Shown: piece by piece, positions 1 to 6,891 of the stretch
Layout: the number at the start of each line of letters is the position of its first letter
Numbering within the stretch: position 1 is the stretch's first letter
Source of the DNA: Oscillospiraceae bacterium
Lineage (GTDB): Bacteria > Bacillota > Clostridia > Oscillospirales > Oscillospiraceae
Assembly: GCA_016286665.1 (NCBI GenBank)
Contig: JAEETX010000006.1
Span: forward strand, 1 to 58,611
Direction of reading: 5' to 3'
Length of the DNA stretch: 58,611 bases
Notes under the pieces: generated by a model
Told to the model about the DNA's origin: nothing
The model's input: the letters and a program-made list of their open reading frames with translations, nothing else
Database searches by the model: none
Made by a program: the position numbers and the translations under genes

Positions 1-2
1 TC

Positions 3-332
3 ACCCCCGAGCTGCTGAAGATCATGGCGGACTATGTGCCCGTGGAGATCAAGAAGATCGCCGAGGCCATGCGCGTGGAGCTCACCGGCAAGGAGACCAA
101 CCTGGAAGTGGCCGAGAAGATCGGCGATGTGATCCATGACATGATGCGTCAGTGCCAGGTCAAGACGCTGGCCGGCTACGGCGCCACCAAGGAGCAGGTC
201 GTCGCCGGCGCGCCCCTGATCGTGGCCGCCCGTCACCTGTGGCCCAAGTGCCCCGTCTATGTGGACAAGGAACTGACCGTGGAAGACGCCGCGAAGTTCC
301 TGGAAGCCATCTGGGACGGCTACAAGGGCTGA
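3..332 (+). CDS. Iron-containing alcohol dehydrogenase, C-terminal fragment (5' end outside window)
   Basis: The frame is open from the first bases of the window, so only the last 109 residues are present. They look like the all-helical C-terminal part of iron-dependent (type III) alcohol dehydrogenases: a KIAEAM segment, a helix ending in a basic patch, and the terminal LTVEDAAKFLEAIWDGY element that resembles the usual ...ITxEDIxxIL... ending. The NAD-binding Rossmann part and metal-binding histidines would lie upstream and cannot be checked. It is followed 13 bases later by a strong terminator, so it ends its own transcription unit. Alternative: another dehydroquinate synthase-like fold protein. 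Confidence 0.65.
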   Translation, partial: TPELLKIMADYVPVEIKKIAEAMRVELTGKETNLEVAEKIGDVIHDMMRQCQVKTLAGYGATKEQVVAGAPLIVAARHLWPKCPVYVDKELTVEDAAKFLEAIWDGYKG

Positions 333-345
333 GACATCTGAGCAG

Positions 346-381
346 AAATGGGGCGCATAGGTGCTATGCGCCCCATTTTTT
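346..381 (+). terminator. Rho-independent terminator
   Basis: A perfect 15-base inverted repeat (346-360 and 364-378, loop GTG) runs straight into a T run. It separates the alcohol dehydrogenase from the flavodoxin-fold gene. Confidence 0.9.
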
Positions 382-395
382 AAAGGAGAGAAGAA

Positions 396-1019
396 ATGAA
401 GATCCTATTGGTCAACGGCAGCCCCCACGAGCACGGCTGCACCGATGCCGCCCTCCGGGAGGTGGCCTCCGCAGCGGAGGCCGAGGGCTTGGAGACCGAA
501 TTCTTCTGGATCGGCAATCAGCCCATCAACGGCTGCATCGGCTGCCGCCGATGCCGGGACGGGCACTGCCTTTTCGGCGGGGAAGACGGGGTCAACGCCC
601 TCATTGACCGGATCAATGCCTGCGACGGAGTCGTCATAGGCTCCCCGGTCCACTTCGCCGGCCCGGCGGGCAATCTCCACAGCGTTCTGGACCGGGTGTT
701 TTACGCCAAGCGTTCCTTCGCAGGGAAGCCCGGCGCGGCGGTCCTCAGCTGCCGGAGAAGCGGCGGCACCGCCTCCTTCGATGTGCTGAACAAGTATTTC
801 ACCATTTCCGCCATGCCCATCGTCTCCAGCCGCTATTGGAACGTCGTCCACGGCAACACCCCGGAGGAGGTCCGGAAGGACGAGGAGGGCATGCAGGTGA
901 TGCGCACCCTGGGCCGGAACATGGCCTGGCTCTGTAAGTGCATCGAAGCCGGGAAGCGCTCGGGCGTCGAGTTCCCACCCCCGGAGCAGCACTTCGCGTT
1001 CACCAATTTCATTCGTTGA
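396..1019 (+). CDS. NADPH-dependent FMN reductase / flavodoxin-fold protein
   Basis: A 207-residue protein with the flavodoxin-like fold. The N-terminal MKILLVNGSPHEHG segment is the FMN phosphate-binding loop typical of NADPH-dependent FMN reductases and iron-sulfur flavoproteins. A cysteine cluster CIGCRRCRDGHC at about residues 48-59 resembles the site found in iron-sulfur flavoproteins of anaerobes, and GSPVHFAGPAGNLHSVLDR supplies the second flavin loop. It probably transfers electrons between reduced pyridine nucleotide or ferredoxin and an unknown acceptor in the cytoplasm. A good Shine-Dalgarno (AGGAG at 384-388) supports the ATG. The next gene starts 11 bases after the stop, so the two are probably co-transcribed. 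Confidence 0.85.
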   Translation: MKILLVNGSPHEHGCTDAALREVASAAEAEGLETEFFWIGNQPINGCIGCRRCRDGHCLFGGEDGVNALIDRINACDGVVIGSPVHFAGPAGNLHSVLDRVFYAKRSFAGKPGAAVLSCRRSGGTASFDVLNKYFTISAMPIVSSRYWNVVHGNTPEEVRKDEEGMQVMRTLGRNMAWLCKCIEAGKRSGVEFPPPEQHFAFTNFIR

Positions 1020-1030
1020 GGCTGGAAGCA

Positions 1031-2248
1031 ATGACAGATTTTGAGAAAAAGTATTACTGGGACCGGCGGGGCTCCGGCTGCGCCAAGTGGGACGGCATGA
1101 AGATGGGCTTCGGCGCGGACGACCTCATCGCCATGTGGGTGGCGGACATGGATTTCCGCTGCCCCGACAGCGTGCGGGAGGCCATGTCCAAGCTGGCGGA
1201 GATGAACACCTACGGCTACAACTTCCCCTCCTTCTCCTATTACAAGGCCTTCATGGACTGGGAGCAGAAGCGCCACGGCTATCAGGTCGAACAGCCCTGG
1301 ATCCGCTACACCCCCGGCGTGGTCTGCGGCATCTACCGCTTCCTGGGAGCGCTCACGGCACCGGGTGACGCCTGCATCATCCTCAGTCCCTGCTATTATC
1401 CTTTCATGAGCGCCGTGGAGGATACGGGGCGAAGGCTGGTCTGCTCCATGCTGAAAAACGAAGGCGGCGTCTACACGCCGGACTTCGAGGATTTCGAGGC
1501 GGTCATCCTCCGGGAAAAGGTGAAGGCCTTCGTCTTCTGCTCCCCCCACAACCCCGTGGGGCGGGTGTGGAAGAAGGAGGAGATCGCCCGCCTGCTGGAA
1601 ATCTGCGAGAAGCACGGGGTCTACGTGATCTCCGACGAGATACACCATGACCTGGAGCTGACGGGGAAGCACGTGCCCACCCTCAGCGCCTATCCCTGCG
1701 AGAAGTTCACCGTGATGCTCACCGCCGCCAGCAAAACCTTCAACATGGCGGGGCTGAGCCATTCCATTGCCGTGGTGCCGGATGAGACCATCCGGAAGAA
1801 ATACGACGCCTATGTGAAGCCCTTCACGGGCATGAACGCCAATATGACGGGCTATATCGCCATCGAGGCCGCCTACCGGGGCGGGGAGGAATGGCTGGAG
1901 GGCTGCCTTAAGCTGCTGCGCTCCAACGCGAAATATGCCGAGGAGACCCTGAAGGCCGCCCTGCCGAAAATCGTGGTGAGCCCTCTGGAGGGCACCTATC
2001 TCCAGTGGGTGGACCTGGGGGCCTATCTGAAGCCGTCGGAGCTCAAGGCCGTGGTGCAGGATGAGTGCCGCATCGCGGTGGACTGGGGCCACCAGTTTTT
2101 CCCCTCCGAATCCAAGTGCGAGGGGGACAGGCTGGCCGCGGAAGCGGGAAAGGCCGACGCCCACATCCGTCTGAACCTGGCGACCTCGCGGGAGAATGTG
2201 GTTTTGGCGGTAACGCGGCTCATCGAGGCGATCAAAAAGCGCGGATAA
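1031..2248 (+). CDS. patB: PLP-dependent C-S lyase / aminotransferase, MalY/PatB family
   Basis: A 405-residue fold-type I PLP enzyme of the MalY/PatB group, which cleaves cystathionine or cysteine-type thioethers to pyruvate, ammonia and a thiol. Visible landmarks: WVADMDF near residue 40 (family signature), SPHNPVG at 171-177, SDEIHHDL with the PLP-contacting Asp202, and ASKTFNMAGL with the Schiff-base Lys235. An open frame continues upstream to 938, but the ATG at 1031 is preceded by GAGG at a proper distance and gives the normal family N-terminus, so I start there. It follows the flavodoxin-fold gene closely, suggesting a joint thiol or amino-acid redox role, which is inference. Confidence 0.88.
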   Translation: MTDFEKKYYWDRRGSGCAKWDGMKMGFGADDLIAMWVADMDFRCPDSVREAMSKLAEMNTYGYNFPSFSYYKAFMDWEQKRHGYQVEQPWIRYTPGVVCGIYRFLGALTAPGDACIILSPCYYPFMSAVEDTGRRLVCSMLKNEGGVYTPDFEDFEAVILREKVKAFVFCSPHNPVGRVWKKEEIARLLEICEKHGVYVISDEIHHDLELTGKHVPTLSAYPCEKFTVMLTAASKTFNMAGLSHSIAVVPDETIRKKYDAYVKPFTGMNANMTGYIAIEAAYRGGEEWLEGCLKLLRSNAKYAEETLKAALPKIVVSPLEGTYLQWVDLGAYLKPSELKAVVQDECRIAVDWGHQFFPSESKCEGDRLAAEAGKADAHIRLNLATSRENVVLAVTRLIEAIKKRG

Positions 2249-2287
2249 ATCCCCGGATAAGCAATCGTTGAAAGGAAGTGACCGGAA

Positions 2288-4450
2288 ATGGCAAAGACGC
2301 TGGTGCTGGCGGAAAAACCCTCCGTGGGCAAGGAGCTGGCAAGGGTCCTTGGCGCGGGAAAAGGCGGCGAGGGCTATATGGAAGGGCCGCAGTATATCGT
2401 CACCTGGGCCCTGGGCCATCTGGTCACCCTGGCAGACCCGGAGGAATACGACGCGAAGTATAAGACCTGGGACATGGAGACCCTGCCCATGCTGCCGGAA
2501 AAGCGGAAGCTGGTCGTCATAAAAGAGACCTCCCGCCAGTACCGGGTGGTGCAGGGCCTCTTGAAGCGGCCCGACGTGGGGGAGCTGGTCATCGCCACGG
2601 ATGCGGGACGGGAAGGGGAGCTTGTGGCCCGCTGGATCCTGGAAAAGGCAGGCTGGAGAGGCAAGACGAAGCGCCTGTGGATCTCCTCCCAGACGGACAG
2701 GGCTATCCGGGAGGGCTTTCAGAACCTGCGCCCCGCCAAGGATTACGACAACCTCTACCGCTCCGCCGAGGCCCGCAGTCAGGCGGACTGGTATGTGGGC
2801 CTGAACGTCACCCGCGCCCTCACCTGCCGCTACGGGGCTTCCCTCTCCGCGGGGCGGGTGCAGACCCCCACCCTCAGCCTTTTGGTGGAGCGGGAAAAGG
2901 AGATACGGGACTTTGTGCCCAAGGAATTCTACAGCGTCTCCGCGAAGACGGAGGCGGGCTTCGAAGCGCTCTACCGGGACGGCAAGGGCCAGAGCCGCAT
3001 GTCCGACAAAGCAGCCGCCGAAGCTCTGGCGGCCAGGCTGAAGGGGAAGACGGCCCGGATCACCGCCCTGAAAAAGCAGGTGAAGCAGGTCCCGCCCCCT
3101 GCGGCCTACGACCTGACGGAGCTGCAGCGGGACGCCAATAAGAAATACGCCTACTCCGCCAAGGAGACCCTGAACCTGATCCAGAGCCTCTATGAACACC
3201 ACAAGCTGCTGACCTATCCGCGGACGGACAGCCGCTATATCTCCGACGACGTGGTACCCACCCTGCCGGAGCGGCTGCAGGCCATGCGCTTCGGGGACTA
3301 CGCACCCCTGGTGAACAAGCTGCTGCGCAGCCGACCCCTGCAGACGAAATACCTGGTGAACAACGCCAAAGTGACGGACCACCATGCCATCCTCCCCACG
3401 GAGGAGCCGGCGGATTTCCGCTATCTCAGCGGCCCGGAGCAGAACATCTATGACCTGGCGGCCCGCCGTTATCTGGCGGTGCTGCTGCCGCCCTTCTCCT
3501 ATGAGGAGATCGAGCTGACCCTTTCCTGCGAGGGGGAGACCCTGCGGGCCAAGGGACGGCGGGTGCTGGAGGAGGGCTGGCACGCGGCCTACGGCAGCGC
3601 GCTGCCCGAGGATGAGGAGGAAGAAGAACGGAGCCAGAACCTGCCGGAGCTCCGGCAGGGAGATGTCCTCCGCCTGCGGGACGTGCGCCTCATCACCGGC
3701 AAGACTTCCCCGCCCGCCCGCTACACGGAGGCCGCCCTGCTGACGGCCATGGAGCATCCCAGCGCCACGGGGGCGGACAAGAAGACCCTGGAGGAGACCG
3801 GCGGTCTCGGCACCCCCGCCACCAGGGCGGACATCATTGAAAAGCTGCTTTCCTCCTTCTATGCCGAGCGCAGCGGCAAGAGCCTGGCGCCCACCTCCAA
3901 GGGAACGCAGCTGGTCTCCCTGGTACCGGAGGAGCTGCGCAGCCCTCTGCTGACGGCGAAGTGGGAAAACCGCCTCAGCGCCATCGCCGCGGGGAAGGAA
4001 TCCCCGGAGAGCTTCATCCGGGAGATGAAGGATTATGCTGCCCGCCTGGTGACGGAGGTCAAGGCCGCCCAGGGGCAGTACCGCCACGACAACGCCACGA
4101 AGGAACGCTGCCCCGACTGCGGGCAGTTCCTGCTGGCGGTGACGGGGAAGAAGGGCAATAAGATGCTGGTCTGCCCCGACCGGACCTGCGGCTACCGCAA
4201 GAGCCTCAGCGTCGTCACCAACGCCCGCTGCCCCAACTGCCACAAAAAGCTGGAACTCCGGGGCGAGGGGGACAAGCGGATGTTCGTCTGCGTCTGCGGA
4301 TATCGGGAGAAGCTTTCCGACTTTGAGAAGCGCAGGGAGGACAAGGGCGCGGGCAAGCGGGATGTGCAGAAGTATATGGCTTCCCAGGAGCGCGGCGGGG
4401 GTAATACCGCCCTGGCGGACGCCCTGCGGAAGTGGCAAGAGGAACAGTGA
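2288..4450 (+). CDS. topB: DNA topoisomerase III
   Basis: A 720-residue type IA topoisomerase. It opens with MAKTLVLAEKPSVGKELARVLG, the TOPRIM beta strand with the catalytic Glu. The TOPRIM acidic motif ATDAGREGE lies at 103-111. The active-site tyrosine is Tyr310 in LLTYPRTDSRYISDD. SAGRVQTPTLSL (187-198) is the conserved DNA-gate segment. The C-terminus carries two four-cysteine zinc ribbons (about 605-640 and 650-680), as in clostridial TopB. It passes single strands and decatenates replication intermediates. AAAGGAAG upstream of the ATG is the ribosome binding site. The Nudix gene follows after 12 bases. Confidence 0.95.
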   Translation: MAKTLVLAEKPSVGKELARVLGAGKGGEGYMEGPQYIVTWALGHLVTLADPEEYDAKYKTWDMETLPMLPEKRKLVVIKETSRQYRVVQGLLKRPDVGELVIATDAGREGELVARWILEKAGWRGKTKRLWISSQTDRAIREGFQNLRPAKDYDNLYRSAEARSQADWYVGLNVTRALTCRYGASLSAGRVQTPTLSLLVEREKEIRDFVPKEFYSVSAKTEAGFEALYRDGKGQSRMSDKAAAEALAARLKGKTARITALKKQVKQVPPPAAYDLTELQRDANKKYAYSAKETLNLIQSLYEHHKLLTYPRTDSRYISDDVVPTLPERLQAMRFGDYAPLVNKLLRSRPLQTKYLVNNAKVTDHHAILPTEEPADFRYLSGPEQNIYDLAARRYLAVLLPPFSYEEIELTLSCEGETLRAKGRRVLEEGWHAAYGSALPEDEEEEERSQNLPELRQGDVLRLRDVRLITGKTSPPARYTEAALLTAMEHPSATGADKKTLEETGGLGTPATRADIIEKLLSSFYAERSGKSLAPTSKGTQLVSLVPEELRSPLLTAKWENRLSAIAAGKESPESFIREMKDYAARLVTEVKAAQGQYRHDNATKERCPDCGQFLLAVTGKKGNKMLVCPDRTCGYRKSLSVVTNARCPNCHKKLELRGEGDKRMFVCVCGYREKLSDFEKRREDKGAGKRDVQKYMASQERGGGNTALADALRKWQEEQ

Positions 4451-4462
4451 GGTCGAAGGAAC

Positions 4463-5005
4463 GTGGATTTGACTGAAAAACAGCTGAGCCGGAGAGTGCT
4501 CTACACCGGACCGGTGTTCACCGTCACGAAGGATGATATCCTCCTACCGGACGGAACACAGGGGTATCGTGACCTGGTCCATTCCCTGGGGGGCGTGGTG
4601 ATCCTGCCCCTGGACGGGGAGGGGAACGTGACCCTGGTGCGGCAGTTCCGCTATGCCCACGGCAGGGTGCTGCTGGAAGCGGTGGCCGGAAAGCTGGAGC
4701 CGGGAGAGGAGCCCTTTCCGGCGGCGCAGCGGGAGCTGCGGGAGGAGACGGGCTTCACCGCGCAGCGGTGGGATTTCCTGGGGGCCATCGAGACCAGTCC
4801 GGGATTTCTCACGGAAAGGCTGTATCTCTATCTGGCCAGAGACCTCACCTCCGGCGAGCGGCACCTGGACGAGGGGGAATTCCTTGAGCCGGTGCGCTGC
4901 AGCCTGGAGGAGGCGGCGGCCATGGCTGCCGACGGGCGCATCAGCGACGCCAAGACCATGGCGGTGCTGCTGCGGGCCATGCACTGTGTACAGGAGGGAG
5001 ACTGA
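4463..5005 (+). CDS. Nudix hydrolase, ADP-ribose pyrophosphatase type
   Basis: A 180-residue protein starting at GTG. A complete Nudix box G-x5-E-x7-REUxEExGU spans residues 76-98, with the REUxEE core RELREET. The sequence before the box (VRQFRYAHGRVLLE) matches the ADP-ribose pyrophosphatase (YqkG/NudF-like) subgroup, which hydrolyses ADP-ribose to AMP and ribose-5-phosphate. The stop at 5003-5005 is one base from the walR start, so it is translationally close to the wal locus and probably shares its transcript. Substrate is inferred from subfamily resemblance only. Confidence 0.88.
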   Translation: MDLTEKQLSRRVLYTGPVFTVTKDDILLPDGTQGYRDLVHSLGGVVILPLDGEGNVTLVRQFRYAHGRVLLEAVAGKLEPGEEPFPAAQRELREETGFTAQRWDFLGAIETSPGFLTERLYLYLARDLTSGERHLDEGEFLEPVRCSLEEAAAMAADGRISDAKTMAVLLRAMHCVQEGD

Positions 5006-5006
5006 C

Positions 5007-5711
5007 ATGTCCAAAAAGATCCTGGTGGTGGACGACGAGCCCAATATCGTGGATATCCTCCGCTTCAACCTGCAGCGGGAGGGCTACGAGGTCGTTGCCG
5101 CCTACGACGGGCAGGAAGGCCTGGACAAGGCCCGGAGCGAAGGGCCGGACCTGATCCTGCTGGATGTGATGCTGCCCATGCTGGACGGGTTCCAGGTCTG
5201 CGAGGAGCTGCGCAGGACCGACCGGCTGACCCCCATCATCATGCTCACCGCCCGGGAGGAGGAACGGGACCGGGTCATGGGCCTGGAGCTGGGGGCGGAC
5301 GACTATGTGGTGAAGCCATTCTCCGTGCGGGAACTGCTGGCCCGGGTGCGCACCAACATCCGCCGGACGGCGGTGCTGACGGAGGAGGCCGCCCCGGCGG
5401 AGGAAACGAACCTCCTGCGCGCGGGCAGGATCATCGTGGACCCGGACCGGCAGATCGTGCTGAAGGACGGGCAGAGCGTGGATGTGAGCCAGCGGGAATT
5501 CGAACTGCTGCGGCTGCTGGCCGCCAGCGCGGGCACCGTGTTCTCCAGGGAACAGTTGCTGAGCCAGGTGTGGAATTACGATTATTACGGGGATACCCGG
5601 GCCGTTGACGTGGCGGTGCGGCGGCTGCGGGAAAAGCTGGAGGACGACCCGGCTTCCCCCAGCCTCCTGTGTACCCGCCGCGGCGGAGGGTATTATCTCA
5701 GCGGAGAGTGA
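5007..5711 (+). CDS. walR: Two-component response regulator WalR (YycF)
   Basis: A 234-residue OmpR-family regulator. Receiver domain at 1-120 with acidic pocket Asp9-Asp10, phospho-acceptor Asp53 in LLDVMLPMLDG, and Lys in VVKPFSVRELLARV. A winged-helix DNA-binding domain fills the C-terminal 100 residues (SQREFELLRLL, TRAVDVAVRRLREKLE). Identification as WalR rather than a generic PhoB rests on sequence and on the downstream walK, yycH, yycI and walJ genes. The start is the ATG at 5007 preceded by GGAGGGAG. WalRK controls peptidoglycan hydrolases and wall synthesis in Firmicutes. Here the usual direct coupling to walK is broken by 1.18 kb of inserted DNA. Confidence 0.93.
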   Translation: MSKKILVVDDEPNIVDILRFNLQREGYEVVAAYDGQEGLDKARSEGPDLILLDVMLPMLDGFQVCEELRRTDRLTPIIMLTAREEERDRVMGLELGADDYVVKPFSVRELLARVRTNIRRTAVLTEEAAPAEETNLLRAGRIIVDPDRQIVLKDGQSVDVSQREFELLRLLAASAGTVFSREQLLSQVWNYDYYGDTRAVDVAVRRLREKLEDDPASPSLLCTRRGGGYYLSGE

Positions 5712-5741
5712 GGCAAAACGAAACTTCAGATACGTTTTGCC
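5712..5741 (+). other. Hairpin directly after walR stop
   Basis: GGCAAAACG (5712-5720) and CGTTTTGCC (5733-5741) form a perfect 9-bp stem with a 12-base loop, beginning on the base after the walR stop. There is no T run after it, so it is not a classical terminator. It could stabilise the walR message 3' end or partly reduce read-through into the Fic module. Confidence 0.5.
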
Positions 5742-5798
5742 GCAGGTCGATGCCCGGGATTTGAAAACCGAATTCCCATCAATCAGGAGATGCTTGGG

Positions 5799-5894
5799 AT
5801 GCCGAAAGCCTACCATGTGTTTCGATCCCTGATCCTTTTGGGAGCAGAGCGTCAAAGGCTCAATAATCTGGTGGAAAGCGGTGATGTTCCTTGA
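5799..5894 (+). CDS. Possible 31-residue peptide upstream of the antitoxin
   Basis: ATG at 5799 has an AGGAG nine bases upstream (5785-5789) and opens a 31-codon frame encoding a peptide beginning MPKAYHVFRSLILLG and ending LVESGDVP. Its TGA stop overlaps the TTG start of the antitoxin (TTGA), which is the normal arrangement of coupled genes. I do not recognise the peptide. It may be a leader that couples translation to the antitoxin, a third component of the module, or a remnant of a disrupted gene. The ribosome binding site and coupling are seen; any function is unknown. Confidence 0.35.
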   Translation: MPKAYHVFRSLILLGAERQRLNNLVESGDVP

Positions 5895-6094
5895 CGAGAA
5901 AACAGCAAAACAGACGGTTGGCCGCCGTTAAAACAGCGGACGCCATCAACGCCATCGAGGGCGTTCCGATTTCCGATTACGCCAAAAAACTATCCGCGAG
6001 CTGGGCCCGGGGAGAATTGACGGGCGATCAAATGCGTACGGCCCTTTCCATTTATCACAGGACGATCGCTGATCAGGTACGCAGACATGCCTGA
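5891..6094 (+). CDS. Antitoxin, VbhA-like, partner of Fic
   Basis: A 67-residue protein from a TTG start. The segment INAIEGVPISDY followed by WARGELTGDQM and a short helix resembles the VbhA antitoxin domain (EG...GEIT/S-D-E-x6-Y) that blocks Fic active sites. In the canonical inhibition motif (S/T)xxxE(G/N), Glu23-Gly24 are present but the Ser/Thr four residues earlier is Ile19, so the motif is degenerate. The gene overlaps the Fic gene by 8 bases, so the two are made together. It is inserted in the wal locus and is visibly AT-richer than its neighbours. Assignment rests on the short motif and on adjacency to fic. Confidence 0.75.
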   Translation: MTRKQQNRRLAAVKTADAINAIEGVPISDYAKKLSASWARGELTGDQMRTALSIYHRTIADQVRRHA

Positions 6095-6809
6095 TTTATA
6101 TTTGTATGAGGATGCACCGGTTCTCCGAAACAAGCTGGAGATTCGAGATGAAAAGACGCTGGATCTGATCGAAGCGGAGCAGTCCCGCCAGAACATGATG
6201 CTTCTGTATGAAGCCGGTTTCCATGATTTCAGCCCGGAAGGCCTATGCGAAATCCACAAAGCCCTTTTCGGCGATATTTATGATTGGGCCGGGCAATACC
6301 GGATCATCAATATCGAGAAGCGAGAGCGGCTCCTTGCCGGGAAAAGCGTCTGGTACAGCAACGCCGAAGACATCGGCATCGACCTTGAGAAAGCATTCGC
6401 TGCCATAAGGGCCCTTGATTGGCAGCGGATGGATAAGGAGCAGTTTGTTTTTGCATTGGCAAGGCAATTCCCCAGAATTTGGCAGGTCCATCCATTCCGT
6501 GAAGGCAACACTCGGACCGTAGTAATGATGCTGACCTTCTTTGTGGAGGATCATGGCTACTGGCTGGATCAGGAATTGTTGGCAGCCTGTGCAGGCTATG
6601 TCCGGGATTCTTTCGTCATGGCGTCGCTGGACAAATACTCCGAATATGCGCATCTGGAAAAGATTTTGAGGGACGCGGTCTGCGAAGAACCGGTTATATA
6701 TGATGAAACAACGTTGGAAACACCGGAAAAGCCCGAACGGACAGAGAAGTATCGGAAGTATCAGAAAGAGACCTACGAACCCCTGCCGCACTCCAAGCGG
6801 GAAGAATGA
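6087..6809 (+). CDS. Fic-domain protein (toxin, presumed AMP transferase)
   Basis: A 240-residue Fic protein. Such enzymes usually transfer AMP from ATP to Tyr, Ser or Thr of a target, often a topoisomerase or GTPase. The Fic loop is at 135-146: His135 (base), Phe137, Glu139, Gly140, Asn141, Arg143. Two positions differ from the canonical HxFx(D/E)GNGRxxR: Thr142 for Gly, and Val146 for the last Arg, which contacts the ATP gamma phosphate. HPFREGNTRT is known from other Fic/cell-filamentation proteins, so activity is plausible but not certain. IYDWAGQYR (64-72) is the flap region. The last 40 residues are charged and Pro-rich. Base composition is AT-richer than the flanks, which suggests transfer. 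Confidence 0.88.
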   Translation: MPDLYLYEDAPVLRNKLEIRDEKTLDLIEAEQSRQNMMLLYEAGFHDFSPEGLCEIHKALFGDIYDWAGQYRIINIEKRERLLAGKSVWYSNAEDIGIDLEKAFAAIRALDWQRMDKEQFVFALARQFPRIWQVHPFREGNTRTVVMMLTFFVEDHGYWLDQELLAACAGYVRDSFVMASLDKYSEYAHLEKILRDAVCEEPVIYDETTLETPEKPERTEKYRKYQKETYEPLPHSKREE

Positions 6810-6891
6810 TCGCTGTTTTCTGCGCGCTTTAGGATGCGAACTCAGTAAGGTTGTTCATGCAGCTTGATATGAAAGAGAGGTGACTTGCCCC

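Noticed and set aside
833..4438. Very long open frame on the minus strand opposite patB and topB
   Set aside because: It mirrors well-identified genes with conserved motifs; GC-rich codon use leaves the opposite frame open. No ribosome site or recognisable domain.
5712..5741. Terminator of walR
   Set aside because: Good stem but no T run, so recorded only as a hairpin.
5761..5789. Promoter TTGAAA for the Fic module
   Set aside because: No acceptable -10 box at 16-18 bases; the module may be read from walR.
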